From assembly GCA_950295325.1 (NCBI GenBank), contig OX485807.1:40514440-40578439 (forward strand): a DNA stretch of 64,000 nucleotides, given 5' to 3'. The translations under genes and the position numbers were made by a program. The notes under the pieces were generated by a model. It was not told the origin of the DNA and searched no databases. It worked only from the letters and a program-made list of their open reading frames with translations. Source of the DNA: Polytrichum commune. Taxonomy: Eukaryota; Streptophyta; Polytrichopsida; Polytrichales; Polytrichaceae. Positions 23,151 through 35,339 of this stretch are shown in pieces; the first letter of the stretch is position 1; each line of letters opens with the position of its first letter.

Positions 23151-25500
23151 ATGTATTTTTATTCATCCTCAGCTTTGAGTGCAATCAATTAAATATTATG
23201 TGGTTCTTGCCATGTAAATTATTTTTACCTTTATTCTAGGTGGTAAAAGAACAATTTGATTAGCACAATGTAGCAAAAGAGTATTATTAACTACAAAACT
23301 CTAGTGTCAAGTTAACATGTCATAGTCTCGTCTATGGGGTACTAAACAAAATGTAGCCAGATGATCCAAGTCTTTGTGTAAGTCCATTTAAGTGTGCAGT
23401 AGACCATAGTCTAGTAGGTACTATAATAGTCATGTGATTCTTGAATACAATGTAGCTCGTCCTCTCTTCTAACCTCACCCTTGGGGTAATCCCCTTTGTT
23501 ATGGGACAACTCCGCTTGTTACTTTCTTCATGGGCTCCATTCACCTCCCTATACCTGACTCTTCATCTTGCTCAGGCTATCGTCTGGTTCTTGGACTATG
23601 GTCCTCATTGAAACCACTTTGCTTCGCCTGCAACATTCCATTTGCCTATGGCCGCGCTCAGATTTATTACTTGCAAAGTTGGGTATTCTCCAACCCAAAA
23701 TTCTTTAGAGTAATTTTTTTCCTGACAATTGATATTTCACTGAATGATGATCTGACTTGATCGGCTTTGTACCTCATTCTCCCAAGACTATGGTGTTATC
23801 ACTTGATTATTGAATGACCAGATTGCTCTCTTCCCGAGGGTTAATACGCTTAAATCACAGTCACTCACAACCATTTGTTGCATTCAGTTCATATGGTAGG
23901 CTCTTGAACACCTGGATTACACCTTCGATGTTCAATCTCAGATTCTGGTAGCTAATTAATTATTAGATTCGATGAAGATGCTGAATTTCCTAGAGTCAAG
24001 ATAATTTCCTGAATGATTTGACCCTATATCTCTTCACCAAGACCATTCTCTCTACTACGACAATTTGTATGCCTCAACTGTAACTCAGAACTTGCACATT
24101 AATGACGACTTAGTTTGCGTTGCCTCACTTTCATTGACCATTGAACACATCTTGTCCAAGACAAGTTGTCCTTCTCAATCACATATATCACTTATTCCTA
24201 CCAATGGCTTCGCACCTTGGTGTGTACTCAGACAATGGCCTTTATCCCAATAAGACAGCCATGACAAATTTACTCTTTTTCCGATTGTTCAAATGATTTG
24301 GCCAACAAACACTATGACTGAATTGTCACCACATCAAACAATTGGAAGGTAATTCCACGATTTCACATGACAATTAGATATTGTGAGTTTTCACTTAGAT
24401 AGGACAATCTCACAACTTCGTAGGTTTCACACTCAATTGCTCAAATTCAGATCAAGGTCTTGCACTTCTTGAGGCAATTGGACAAAGATTCGCACAGATA
24501 CTCTTCTAGATCATCCAAATGTTTCACACCTTGACATGCATACAAACTAGAGTTCACACAATCACAATCCCACACATCAACTCCTCTTCAGAAAGTAAGA
24601 CAATTGGTCACGACCACATATTAATCCAAAAAGATAATCACACAAAGCAAGGGCTTCACACCCAAACATTGAAATCAAACTATAGTTTTAAGCAATATGA
24701 GACCTAGGACAAGTTCACTCTCTTCCCAAGAGGGATTTCTAGACCATGTAAATTTATGAGTCTATTCTTGACTCCCTTTGACTATGGCCTACAAAGGTAT
24801 ATATATAGGGAAGAGGATTACGAGACTCTATTATCATGAAGTGTCCATAGCCAAGCTCAGAAGGGTTGTCCTAATTTCTCACATGTCTATTTACTGAACC
24901 TCTTTCTCATCCTTGCCAATAGTCAAGGTATTTACTAAAACCTATTTCAATTTAGTAATCACCGGTCTCAATGTTTGTCACTTTATCAAGAACACAAACT
25001 AAGATTTGATCTCAAAAGGCATAAAAATCTAAAAATTAAACTAATCTAACCAAAAAGTTAGATTACACCATCTCACCATATTAATCAAGTTAAGAAATCC
25101 ACTCCACAAACTTTAGAAAGAATGGGCCCTCAATCACATCAACAACAAAACTACTGAAGTTCGCTTAATTCATTTCTCTCTTATTCACAAAGCTTATCGA
25201 ATTGATCAATGAACCATGATCCCTTGATCCCTTGATAATGAATTGCACATTTTTTCTACTGGTTTCACTTCACCTTCTTCCAAGATGAAATTTTGATTAT
25301 GATAAGTTTTTTTGTCCACTCATGTTGTGCTCAATGTAAAGCTCCGTAAGGACGAAGATTATTATTTCACTTGACTTAAATACTAAGCCCGGGCCTTCTA
25401 CATGACATGCGAGCTGAAAGAGGTGGGCATCTACATGCAGCTCTGGCCCCCACATGGATAGTAATTCAGAGCCGTTTGCACCCTCCCTGTCAGTCGGTGT
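23151..25500. other. Intergenic upstream of pectinesterase copy 2
   Basis: No gene was recognised. Short frames (up to about 76 codons at 23530-23760) have no family motifs. The part just before 25500 carries sequence that becomes homologous to the conserved pectinesterase 5' flank from about 25520 onward. Confidence 0.4.
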
Positions 25501-25519
25501 TGTGAACTTTTACTTACCC

Positions 25520-25768
25520 ATCTGTGATGAGGAAGATCGATCATCGCATTGCTGTGTGTCATCCAGACCTGCAGTATCCATCCCGTCTCGGCGGATGGGG
25601 TGTATTGCTCTGCTTTAAAAGGCTAACCAAGACCACAGCTCCAGTGTCTTCACATCTGTCTCCCCTCGCCAGTGAGGGCAGTGAAGGCCACTCGGCTCAA
25701 TCACGTGCATTTCTAGAGCAGGACAATCAACAGGAAGTTTGTGCTGCGGGATTGTTGTCTCTGCAAAC
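25520..25768 (+). promoter_or_regulatory. Conserved 5' flank of pectinesterase copy 2
   Basis: Closely similar to 43720-43968 and 63545-63798. It contains TTTAAAAGG at 25614-25622 (TATA-like) and CACGTG at 25702-25707, both about 70-155 bases before the ATG at 25769. Conservation in three copies marks it as the shared promoter and 5' UTR. The role of CACGTG as a bZIP/bHLH site is inferred from the motif only, and it may lie within the 5' UTR. Confidence 0.6.
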
Positions 25769-27243
25769 ATGGGTCGTGGGTTCGGAGTGTCCCAGTTGAT
25801 GGTAGTATTGGCTGCAGCGTTTGTGATCGCCGTGCCGGTGTTGGCTATCGAGGAATTCGAGGCGAAGACATGGTACGAGGCTGTGGGGAATAAGCCCCAA
25901 GCGGATGACACAACGCAGAGCAGTGGGTTGGACACGTTTGCGAAATCTGTCCGAACGATCGTAGTGGATCAATCCGGGAGGGGCAACTACAAGAATGTGC
26001 AAAAGGCTATCGACTCCGTGCCAAATGGCAACACGCAGCGCGTGGTAATCGTGATCAGGGCCGGAGTATACAGGTCCAGACTCACAACCATGGGATCGAC
26101 TAACTTCATACTTCAGTTTAAGCAACCTCTTCGTAACATCACAAAATTAAAGAATTTGGCATACTTGTTGACACCATTGTTCAATACATGTAGGTGCACC
26201 GGATGTGAATTGTGGCACAGATGATTGACAGGCGTCTTTTGATATTGCACGATCCGGTTAATCCTGCCCCGTGTGGTTCATATGAGCAACAATAAAGGTT
26301 GAGATGTAAGTCATCCGAGTTTGACGGTGGGTGTTTGTTTTGTGAATGTTACAGGCAGAAGATCCTGATCCCACAGGAGAAGCCTTACATCACATTCCAG
26401 TGCGCACCGAAGAAGACCATCTTGGTGTGGGCTGACACAGGAGCCTCTGCCGGAGGAACATCGAAGAGTGCCTCCGTGGCCATCGAGTCGAGCCACTTCA
26501 TCGCCTACGACTGCACATTCGCGGTACTGCAGCATAAATTGACCTTTCCAATCTTTTGGGGGAACCCGCATTGTATTGTAACGTGCGAGGGGAGTGTTAA
26601 ATAGTGAATCGTGTAGTCCTGTGTGTATATTGCTGATACGAGGGTGTTATGATTGCAGAACTCCGCACCCGCTCCAGTCGGAGGTGCGGTTGGAAAGCAG
26701 GCAGTGGCATTGAGGATCAAGGGAGACTTGGGAGCATTCTACGGGTGCTCGTTCTACGGAGCGCAGGACACCTTGTACGACCAGGCAGGACGGCACTACT
26801 TCAAGGACTGCTTCATCCAGGGCTCAATCGATTACATCTTCGGCGACGGGCAATCCATCTACCAGAGCTGCCACCTGAATTCCATCGCGCAGGGCACGAG
26901 CGGATCCGTGACCGCCCAGAAGAGAGGGCCAGGAGAGCTGACGGGATTCTCGTTCGTGGGTTGCACCTTGACAGGTTCGGGGACGATCTACTTGGGACGT
27001 GCTTGGGGAACGTACTCCCGGGTGGTGTTCATCCGGTGCAACATCGCCGAGCAAATCATTCCCGCCGGGTGGTTCAACTGGGGGGATGCTACGAGGCAGA
27101 AGACGGTGTTCTACGGGGAGTACGAGTGCACGGGTGTGGGGGCGAACCGCGCTGGACGTGTGAAGTGGTCACGCGTACTGACCGCGAAGCAAGCGGCTGC
27201 ATTCTCGAGCCTGAACTTCATCGACGGGCAGAAGTGGCTCTGA
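25769..27243 (+). CDS. Pectinesterase (pectin methylesterase), copy 2, three exons
   Basis: CE8 enzyme that de-esterifies cell-wall pectin. Exons: 25769-26073, 26355-26523, 26659-27243. Introns of 281 and 135 bp are GT-AG; the first splits the Arg codon of GVYR and the second is phase 0, exactly as in copies 1 and 3. The product is 352 aa. It has a signal peptide (residues 1-26, MGRGFGVSQLMVVLAAAFVI onward), then RTIVVDQSGRGNYKNVQKAI. Exon 2 encodes QEKPYITFQCAPKKTILVWA and SVAIESSHFIAYDCTF. Exon 3 gives QAVAL (Gln172), GAQDTLYD (Gln194, Asp195), SIDYIFGDG (Asp216) and LGRAW (Arg272, Trp274). No inhibitor pro-domain is present. Exon 2, intron 2, most of exon 3 and about 110 bases after the stop are nearly identical to copy 3, whereas exon 1 and intron 1 differ more. 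Intact by inspection. Confidence 0.93.
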
Positions 27244-29719
27244 AAGTAGATGAATTAGGTCGGGGAAAGATTATAATTGATTGTCGGAAACTTAGTAATT
27301 GTTTGCGATCAAATTATTGGGTGAGGATGCAATTCATCCTCGCTCTGCATTGTGTCGTCGCATTTTAGAGAATCCCTACATCATAGCGTTCATAGAGTTC
27401 ATAATTCCGTTTTAGAGTATATGAGTTGGAGAAAGTGTTCATTCCGCTTGAGAATATATTCAGTGGTGTCCCCTGAGTGGTTGGAAACACCTCAATTATT
27501 TTTCTCATGGTTTAGTTTGTTTTTAAAGCGATTCGTTTTTGTTCCGTCATCGTTCTTCGGATTTACAAACTTGGACATCGGTTAAGATTGAATGTAAGGA
27601 ACTCTCTCATCCCAAAATTGTAGGATAGTTTAACTTGCAGTCTAATATCGTATGTGGGTATGCAGTACCCTCGGAACCTCTGGAATCCTTTTTCTTGGCA
27701 TGTATACGGCGTACATCACAAATGGAATCTACAGTTCAATGACGAATTGCATTGGGAGACGATTTTGTTCATGACCTGAAGAAGGCGTCTACCTTGGATT
27801 CTAATGAACTCAAAATGTAATATTTTAAGCGCCATTTGTCCAGACGATAAATCTAATAAATGCATGAAATTTAGCCTACAATGCTTGATTTGGGTAAATG
27901 TATACTATACGAAGTAGTGGGTGGAAAAGAAGCGGAGAGCAAAAGTCCCAGATTAATACCTAGATCCAGATTATTTCTTTTAAAGAAACAATTTTTGGAG
28001 CCCTCTCTGATGTTATACTTGAAATATAGCTTGTTTTGAGAATTAATGTGGCCGACATTAATTCTAATTGTCAAGATTACTCTTGCCGACAGTAATAGGA
28101 CTTGGCGTAGTTGCCATTCGGTTGTGGTGACATGAGTGTTGAATTATTATTGCCATAGAGCTTGATCTGTTCGTTTCTTCTCTTAATTAGGATAAGAGAA
28201 ATGGTAGATTGCTTCATTCAAAGTGTGAAATATAATGTGCCTATTCAGTGTTCACCAAGGTAGAATAACTCGTGAGATGGTATTTGCAATTGGAGTAACA
28301 TCAAACCATGCTAGTTTATGATGGCCAAAGCTAGACGCCCACCTATTTGAGTTGGACCCATCAGTATTGCATAAGTTAAAAAACATAAATGATTGGATTA
28401 TAGTAACATTCTTCTTAAGCCAATTTAACCCTTTAATTAGTATTAGAGGTCCTGAATTAGTTTACACAAATGCACTTGAGATGATTTAGTAGAAACAAAC
28501 ATACGGAGTCCAAACTTTAATTAGACCCCTTTTACCTTGGTAATTCTTGGTAATTTTTAGTCCAACTCAAAAGGGGGTTATTTATTGCATAGAATTGTAT
28601 GTACCATCCATCCCACATAACAAGTTGAACCTTATAAGTTTGTGACCAATTCATCTCAGGTGACTTGGACCACACAATCTGGGGATCTAATTAACATAAA
28701 TTCTAGTATCCACTTTTTGTAAAGTATAATTTATAAGGGATGCATATTGTTTCATGGCTCTCATGCCCAGGTTATTCACTCCATGTGTTTTTGAGGAACC
28801 ACATGCGATAATGAGTTATTTAAGCGGGAGGGTATTTGGGTAAGTTGTGAAATTTTAATTTCACGTTAACTATGTAATAAGTTATTTCGTTTGTGTTTAT
28901 TATAACCATTTGTTTTCTTTTAAGTGTATCAGTAGGGTATTTTATGTGAGGTTACATTCCTTGTGAGTTTTTCCCCTCATCAAAAGTACCCCCATCCCCT
29001 TCCAACATTAACATACAATGCCAAGAGATGAACATGACATTGGTAGAAAAATGAAATAGGCAAAGCAATCATAATAAGTTGTAACTTGCACTTTCACCCA
29101 TCCTTTCAACTAATAATCGCACATTTCATCCAACTACGAAACTTTATAAGCTAAACAACTTATACTACACAATCTCATTTTCTTACCCTATATGCAGGAT
29201 GCCATATATTATAGATAATAAAATATTAAATATTAATTGTTATAGATACATATGTATTTATAATACTCTTAAACAAATATATTCAGCCCCTATGATACAC
29301 TTTTGAATTTTTTTTTATCCTTGAAGGATATAGAATACCCTATAATTTATTTCACAAGGTTTCTAAGTCTTGCGTAGTGAATTCCCCAAACTCTTAAGTT
29401 GGATGAAGGAGAGGTTCGCTTGTATGCAATAATTCCTTCTCTCCATCTAGCCCAGTGGTTCATGATACAACTCCATGATTATGCGTTGCACAAATTGAAT
29501 AGCACAAAACATATATACGAAGTTGTATGGCACCCAATCTAGCACTACCTCCACACCCCATTCCAACTTGACCTTTGTATTCAATCTGGTTGATAAATAT
29601 GAACTTGAACGTATCCATTTTTGGGTCTGTCTTGACTTCTTAGATTTCCCTTAACAACACATCACTCAAATATAGGTGTCCAATAAAACAAAAGGGACTT
29701 GAAGCCTGATTAGGGCTGC
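27244..29719. other. Intergenic after pectinesterase copy 2
   Basis: The first 110 bases (to about 27355) match the same interval after copy 3 and should include the 3' UTR; homology then stops abruptly. The rest is AT-rich, with no recognised gene. The stretch around 28190-28270 weakly resembles the block at 29860-29990 and 54960-55030. Confidence 0.45.
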
Positions 29720-30020
29720 AATGATACCTTAAGTTAGTGCTACTAGGCCGAGCACATCCCATGCCTCCCATGCGAACACCCCTTCTGCTTTTTCCAGGCA
29801 TGTGAAAGTGGCTTAAATATTCCATCATAAGCAACTTACAGGTTGCTGTGAATCACTGTGATTTTTAATTAGGTCGTAGAAAATTGTCCTATTCATTGAA
29901 AGTGTAAACAGTGAAGCATAAATGTACTCAACTTATAAGTTTCCACTGGCAGGCTCCGAGTAGTAGAATATATGTTGGCTATTTGCAAATGCATAGTAGC
30001 ACTAAAGAATGATAGTTTAA
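29720..30020 (+). repeat. Downstream duplicated block, copy of 54800-55110
   Basis: Shared in the same order with 54800-55110: GTGCTAC-AGGC-GAGCAC, a CCCCTTCTG-TTTTTCCAGG phrase, TAAGCAACTTACAGG, TCATTGAAAG, and GGCTATTTGCAAATG followed by AGTAGCACTA. Old divergence with indels. Lying 2.5 kb after copy 2 and 9.3 kb after copy 3, it is likely part of the unit that was duplicated with the pectinesterase gene. Confidence 0.65.
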
Positions 30021-30039
30021 TGAGCTATCATATCTTATC

Positions 30040-31263
30040 GACCTTATCGAATGATAGAGCTTATCGACGCGGATCCGCCACGACAGGGAGTTGCTAGTGG
30101 TTCATGTGAAGAGAAGAGTGCCAACATTGAGAGGGGTAGGGTGATTTTGGACGAGCACATGCACATAGATTATTTTGCAGATGCTATAGTTTGGGGTTCT
30201 AGTTTTTTCCGGCGTCACTATCGCATGAGGAGATCATTATTTCTTATGATCTTAGAGAGGGTTTGTGCATGCGACAGCTATTTTTTGCAAAAGAGGGATG
30301 TTTGTGGCTTGGTAGGGTTATCTTCATGCCAAAAGATTACAGCCACACTATAGGTGCTCAAACTGGGTGTATGTGTTGATGCCGTGGATGATTATTGCCG
30401 GACTAGTGAGTCCATTGCCATGGAGTGCATGAAATAGTTTTGAGTCGCGGTACGTGCGGAATTTGGAGAATATCACTTAAGGCAACCTACCTAGGTAGAT
30501 TATCAACAACAATTGGCAATAAATGTGGCATGTGGATTCCCTCGTATGTTGGCATTCTTGGATTGTATGCATTATGAGTGGAAAACATGTCTAGTGGCTT
30601 GGCAAGGTGATCATGAAGATAGGGAGGGCAAACGGTCCATAATTCTTGAAGCAATGGTGGATCAAGGCTTGCAAATATGGCACAAATTTTTTTGGCCTCC
30701 CAAGTTCAAACATTGACCTAAATGTGCTAGATCGATCGGCCTTGATCCATGATATGCTCACTTGTGAGGCATTTGACATGACATTCGAGGTTAATGGCCA
30801 AGGGTGTAACTAGTATTATTTTTTGGCAAATGTTATTTATCCACAGTGGAGGTGTTTTGGTCAAAGCATTCACCAACCTTATGATGAAAAGAGGAAACAT
30901 TTTGCATCTAGGCAGGGAGCATGCCGCAAAGATGTGGAGCGTTGCTTCGGAGTGCCACAAGTATGCTTTGCAATCATCCGCAATACGTACCAACAATGAA
31001 GTATGGATCCAGTAGTTGAATCACATCATGTTTGCTTGTCGTATTCTCCATGGCATGATTTTAGATGATGAGCATATGTGCTTGGGCTAGAGAATGTCCT
31101 TGGAGCTGCAACTATTGATAATGCGCCATTGCATAGAGGCATGTATTTTGAGCAAACAACAAAACATACAAAAGGGATAGAGAATGAAGACACACACTAT
31201 GATTTAGGAAGTGATATCATTGAACACTTGTAGTCATTGAAAGGCGCCAATAAATATAGTTGA
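30040..31263 (+). pseudogene. PIF/Harbinger transposase, degraded copy
   Basis: Homologous over its length to the intact transposase at 41617-42912. An open first block (30051-30353) has FFRRHYRMRRSLFLMILERV and FLQKRDVCGL. A second (about 30500-30716) has FLDCMHYEWKTC (first catalytic Asp) and EDREGKRSIILEAMVDQGLQ IWHKFF. The 3' part reads in several frames to a C-terminal block ending SDIIEHL-stop-SLKGAN near 31260. Many stops and frameshifts are present, for example after KITATL at 30351. The sequence differs enough from the intact element to be an older, separate lineage. No TIRs or target duplication were found. Confidence 0.85.
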
Positions 31264-31800
31264 ATTTTATTGTCAATCAAATTTCCCTTATAGGCTTAAT
31301 CCGACATTCACATTGTGTTGCCCTACTATAACATATTCATCATCATCTACATGATTTGGTTGTGAGCTATCATTAAGTGTCTTGTTCTATTGATCATTGC
31401 CCCTCACATTACTACAACACTAACAATGCAATACTAAGTGGGTTGGTTGGAATCCACACGATTCATTCCCAACGAGCTACAATTCAAGCTCCTATCACCA
31501 CATGCATACACCCCCCACCATCCAAATTCTCATGCCGGTCACCATTTGTGTACACGAAACCACGTTTTACATTGTGAGCACCACGACCATTCATATTCAG
31601 ATCCCACCCGTCATTATGCATCCCACTCCAATCAACAAAATTTGGATGCAACCAAACTGACTGAGATCCACACCCCCGGCCAAACCCATCTCAGCAGTCC
31701 CCCTCTGATTGAGCCCCCCCTTGCAATGCAAACTTGCCACCCCCTCCGACCAACCACACCAACTCCCTTTTGATCACCGAGACTAACACAATGCAAAAAA
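31264..31800. other. Unassigned, between transposase relic and LINE relic
   Basis: Contains an open frame of about 112 codons (31438-31773) that is rich in His, Pro and Thr with no known domain. It may belong to the 5' part of the LINE that follows. A C-rich stretch occurs at 31680-31750. Confidence 0.3.
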
Positions 31801-31814
31801 ACAAAAAACAAAAT

Positions 31815-33248
31815 CACAATGCACCATAGCTTCCCAAAACGTCCGGGGACTAGGACAAGGCTTTAATGGGAGAAGAAAAATAAAAGAGCTGAAAGACTTA
31901 TACAAACACACAAGACCACCAACGGATGTAGTACTACTACCTGAAACCGCTTTAGTCACACATGCCCACGAGCTATGCTTTGGAATCACCTAGCACAAAC
32001 AAACCTACTGGAAGCGGAGTGGATATTGGTAGGGGACTTCAACAACATGATAGAACAAGCTAGTGATAAACAAGGGGCTCCAACAAAACTAGCATAAGTC
32101 CAAGAGAACTGTAATCTTGGAATAGACTACTGATGCGATTAGGAGTACAAGATGCTTTCCACCTAGGGGAATTCTACAGGCACTTGGACAAAGCCTTCAC
32201 ATGGACCAATGCACACAATGATGATACAATGATATAATCTTGCATTGATAGGATATACATCCCGACCTGAATAGAACACATAGGAAGAACTACAAGGATC
32301 TTACCGACACTACCGGACGTCTCCGACCATGCTGGAGTAGTGTTACACTTCAATGACGAACCAAGGAAAAAACCGAGTACACCCTTCTTCAACAAATGAC
32401 TCCTTGCTAACCCAGACAGTAAAGTTGCACTGCACACCACATCGAAAGGGGTAATGGAGGACGAGACCTTAGATAGCTGGAACAAAAAAATGATAGCAAC
32501 CAACAAAGCAATCCATCTCAAATCAAAAGAATTGACCAAGAACCAAGAGAAAAAGTGGAAGGAAACATACCTCGCACAATTTGAAGACATTATCGCAGCA
32601 GAGGCAGAATTGCAGCAAAATTGGGGCTCAAAGGAAGCACATAACCGCCTCAACGATGCACAAGCAACCATTCATGAAGTGAGACAACAGAAGTTCCAAT
32701 TCCAAGAAAGTGCCATCCTATCACAATGGGCACGAGTGGGAGATCGATGTACTAAGGAATTCTTCAAACATCACGTAGGGAGTAGGAAACCTACAATTAT
32801 CACATAGATGCTAGAGGGGGACAAACTTCTCACTACTCAACTAGAGTTAGAAACCCATATCCTTCAGTTTTATCCTAACCTATATACCAAGGACGAACAA
32901 GTAAAAAATAATGAGGCAACTAGAGAACATTGCTTCATGCACTTGAAACACATTGTCACCGCTGAACACAATGAAGAGCTACTCAAACCTTTAACAATGG
33001 AGGAACTCAGTGCTGCCATGAAAGAGTTGCCGCAGGAAAGGCACTTGGAGTGGATTCCATCCCAACAGAATTCTATCAAGAACTCTGGGAAGATATTGAC
33101 TTCGATATATTCAACTTCATCTCCGAAGCAATCACCCAAACCCACATCACAGATGAGTTGAACGTTAGCAAAATAGCATTACTACCTAAATCCGAAGATA
33201 GAATGTGAGTATAGAACTTTAGACCCATATCGCTCTTAAACACTAAAC
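31815..33248 (+). pseudogene. LINE ORF2 relic: endonuclease to start of reverse transcriptase
   Basis: Plus-strand blocks in order: an AP-endonuclease start (TIASQNVRGLGQGFNGRRK, near 31822), the catalytic EN motif ILVGDFNNMI near 32026-32052, a DAFHLGEFYRHLDKAFTW block (about 32150), SDHAGVVLHF near 32320-32350, a long helical linker (32454-33150, open for 117 codons twice), and a reverse transcriptase entry NVSKIALLPKSEDRM then NFRPISLLNT at about 33160-33248. Several stops interrupt it (for example near 32234 and 32265, and TAG at 32805-32807). RT motifs with the catalytic aspartates are absent: the homology stops at the telomere-like repeat at 33243. A dead non-LTR retrotransposon with its 3' half missing. 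Confidence 0.82.
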
Positions 33249-33267
33249 CCTAAACCCTAAACCCTAA
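33243..33267 (+). repeat. Interstitial plant telomeric repeat (CCCTAAA type)
   Basis: Three consecutive CTAAACC units run at 33243-33263 and a fourth partial unit follows. The array sits exactly where LINE reverse-transcriptase homology ends (ISLLNT at AACACTAAACCC). The plant-type unit is established; its origin here (end-joining or RT-primed repair, or chance) is inference. Confidence 0.75.
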
Positions 33268-33569
33268 TACCATGTTTTATTTATATTTCATTTTCTTTCT
33301 TATATTCCCGGTAACTAATTTTTTTAACTTTACCCCAATTTGTTTTTCTTGGAGCCCAATTGTTGTCCAGTTTTTTTTTAAACCGCATTTTATTTCGTAC
33401 ACCCCATTTTTTTTGGTTCTGGAAGCGACATTTTTTTTCATGAAGGACATTTCTCTTCTTGCAACCATGAATTGTGAAGTTCAGCCACAATGCTAAACTC
33501 GCATGAACTAAATCAAAACAATAAACATAAGGCAAAGGCATGCAACCGTAGCATTCAATTTGTCTTGGA

Positions 33570-33972
33570 CCATGAAATAAAGTCAAACAAAGCACCGAAA
33601 ATTTCCCTCCCGGCAAGTGAGTAGAGACCATTAAGTCAACATTGGAAATGTTAGTTTAGTAGCATTCAAGCAAGCCATAGTGCAAAGTCATCCATCCAAG
33701 CATTTTTAACACAAAATTTCCTTTTTTCATCCACTAGCACAGACCCTACCCTAGACCCGCTACCCCTAGTAATTGTTTCCACGCTATTTTACATGTATTG
33801 ATTACATAAAAAGGCCATTATATGTGATGGTATTTTACATGTAAACATGTTTCACTATAATGAAACCACCTATATTATAAGTACATTTTTTTGAAAATTT
33901 TACCTACAATGAATATAGACCCTATTTTTTATTGCACGTTATTTCTATGGATTTCGCCAGTGACCTCCCCGT
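33570..33972 (+). repeat. TIR-type dispersed repeat, copy of 20795-21411
   Basis: Shares ATCCACTAGCACAGACCCTA, CCCGCTACCCCTAGTAATTG, GTGATGGTATTTTACATGTA and the terminal CCAGTGACCTCCCCGTG with the copies at 20.8 and 51.3 kb. The left end is diverged and approximate. No coding capacity. Confidence 0.65.
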
Positions 33973-34352
33973 GATCCAACATAAAGCCTTGATATAGTAT
34001 GCAATCCAAAATTTATCATTTTAAATGATTTGACACTATAATTTGGAAATCTAAAAACGTTGAATTAACACAATCCATGTTATTTAAGCTACAAACCTAT
34101 AGGGGTCAACTTTTAATGTTGGATGAATGAGAGGTATGATTATATGTGATGATTCCCTCTCTCGTTTGTTAATTTGGAATGCAAGAGTCACTTTGGGGAG
34201 GTGTTAGGAAGAAAAGCTTACTATGTAACAAGGCCTAGTAGAGAATATTTATTTTTTCTTGTGTTTTTCTTGTGTTGTCTTTTTATGCTACAAAATAACA
34301 GAGTCCATTGCAAGGGGTAAACATGCAGCTACATGAAACATTAGGGACCTTA

Positions 34353-34944
34353 GGGCCACTTCACACACAAGGCTGAAGGTCCTTGATCATGGCAATGTAA
34401 GAGCTCTCATTGGTTGAAAACGTGGAGACCGTCCAAGTTCACTTCACACTAGGAGGTGAAAGTCTAAAGGCCCAAAGAGAAGTTCGTGGATGAAAAGTCT
34501 ACATGGAGTCCTAGATGGTAGGTCATGATTAAGGGTGCATGGTCTACCGGAGTTTGCGTCAAGCCCACCTCTTGGAGGTGGCCCTGACGCAAATTCTGGT
34601 AGACCACGATTTTCTTTTAATACTTTTTCCAACAAGACATATTTCAGGACATATTTCATGGCAAATTCCGTAATAGATTCTAGGACACACTAACACCACC
34701 AAGTAATTCTCTGAAATTGATAGAATTTGAGACATATTATATTAAACCAACTCCTAACATGTTTTTCCGCCAACAAAATATGTAATGGTCCCGCAACATG
34801 GTCCATTCTCACTTCACACTATGCTTGAGGGCCCGTGACTACATAAGAATGCTTTCCCAACACCCATAATACAGCCTTTGGATGAGAGTCAAGGGTCCTC
34901 ACCATTACAAAGTCACGGCTCTTGGCTCATGTGTGAAGTGGCCC
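34353..34944 (+). mobile_element. Tourist-like MITE with TTA target duplication
   Basis: Termini are GGGCCACTTCACACACAAGG and the inverse GCTCATGTGTGAAGTGGCCC, flanked by TTA at 34350-34352 and 34945-34947. The interior includes CCGTCCAAGTTCACTTCACAC and CTTCACACTATGCTTGAGGG phrases shared with 37521-38028 and 5588-6096, plus a strong hairpin at 34541-34605. A 3-bp TTA/TAA target and GGGCC ends are characteristic of PIF/Harbinger-related Tourist MITEs. No coding capacity. Confidence 0.85.
34541..34605. repeat. Long hairpin nested in the MITE
   Basis: Inverted arms GGTCTACCGGAGTTTGCGTC and the inverse of GACGCAAATTCTGGTAGACC, continuing inward to CCACCTC-TT-GGAGGTGG. The perfect or near-perfect stem covers nearly the whole 65 bases with a 2-base loop. 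No matching long arm exists in the MITE copy at 37521, so it is specific to this copy or has been lost in others. Confidence 0.7.
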
Positions 34945-35339
34945 TTAATTAGGCCATGCCTAGCAAATCTACCTTACCAAGAGCCAAACATTTTCAAATA
35001 CCCATTTAGAAGGACAAATTTAGGGTAGCCCATCATTTCATATTTGCAACTCAAGATCTAACTCCTTTGTCAATGCAAAACTCTAAAGTTTTAATCCTAT
35101 GAAGATATCAAAATCCTTGCAACAACAACAATGAGATAGGAAAAGTCTACCTGACAACAATTTAGTATTCATGGCTTATCAATCTATGGCATCCTTTTAA
35201 ACTTAAATACAAATGCAAAGCCTGAGCTTGAAATCTGTCAAAATATTTTAGGTTGTTGTTTGTGCTTAATTGATATTTATTGTCCATCATCCTGAATGAA
35301 CTCTACTTGCACGAGTGTAGGTTGATAAGTCCTCAGTAC

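Noticed and set aside
25739-26224. Frame starting upstream of the pectinesterase copy 2 ATG and running through intron 1
   Set aside because: It starts at TTG and reads into the intron past the GT donor at 26074. The ATG at 25769 gives the signal peptide, and the splice at 26073/26355 restores GVYRQK.
26649-27368. Open frame of about 239 codons overlapping pectinesterase exon 3, repeated at 44910-45632 and in part at 3306-3707 (minus)
   Set aside because: It is the +1 shadow frame of GC-rich exon 3, kept open by the same codon bias in each copy. The true frame has the catalytic motifs and correct splice phases.
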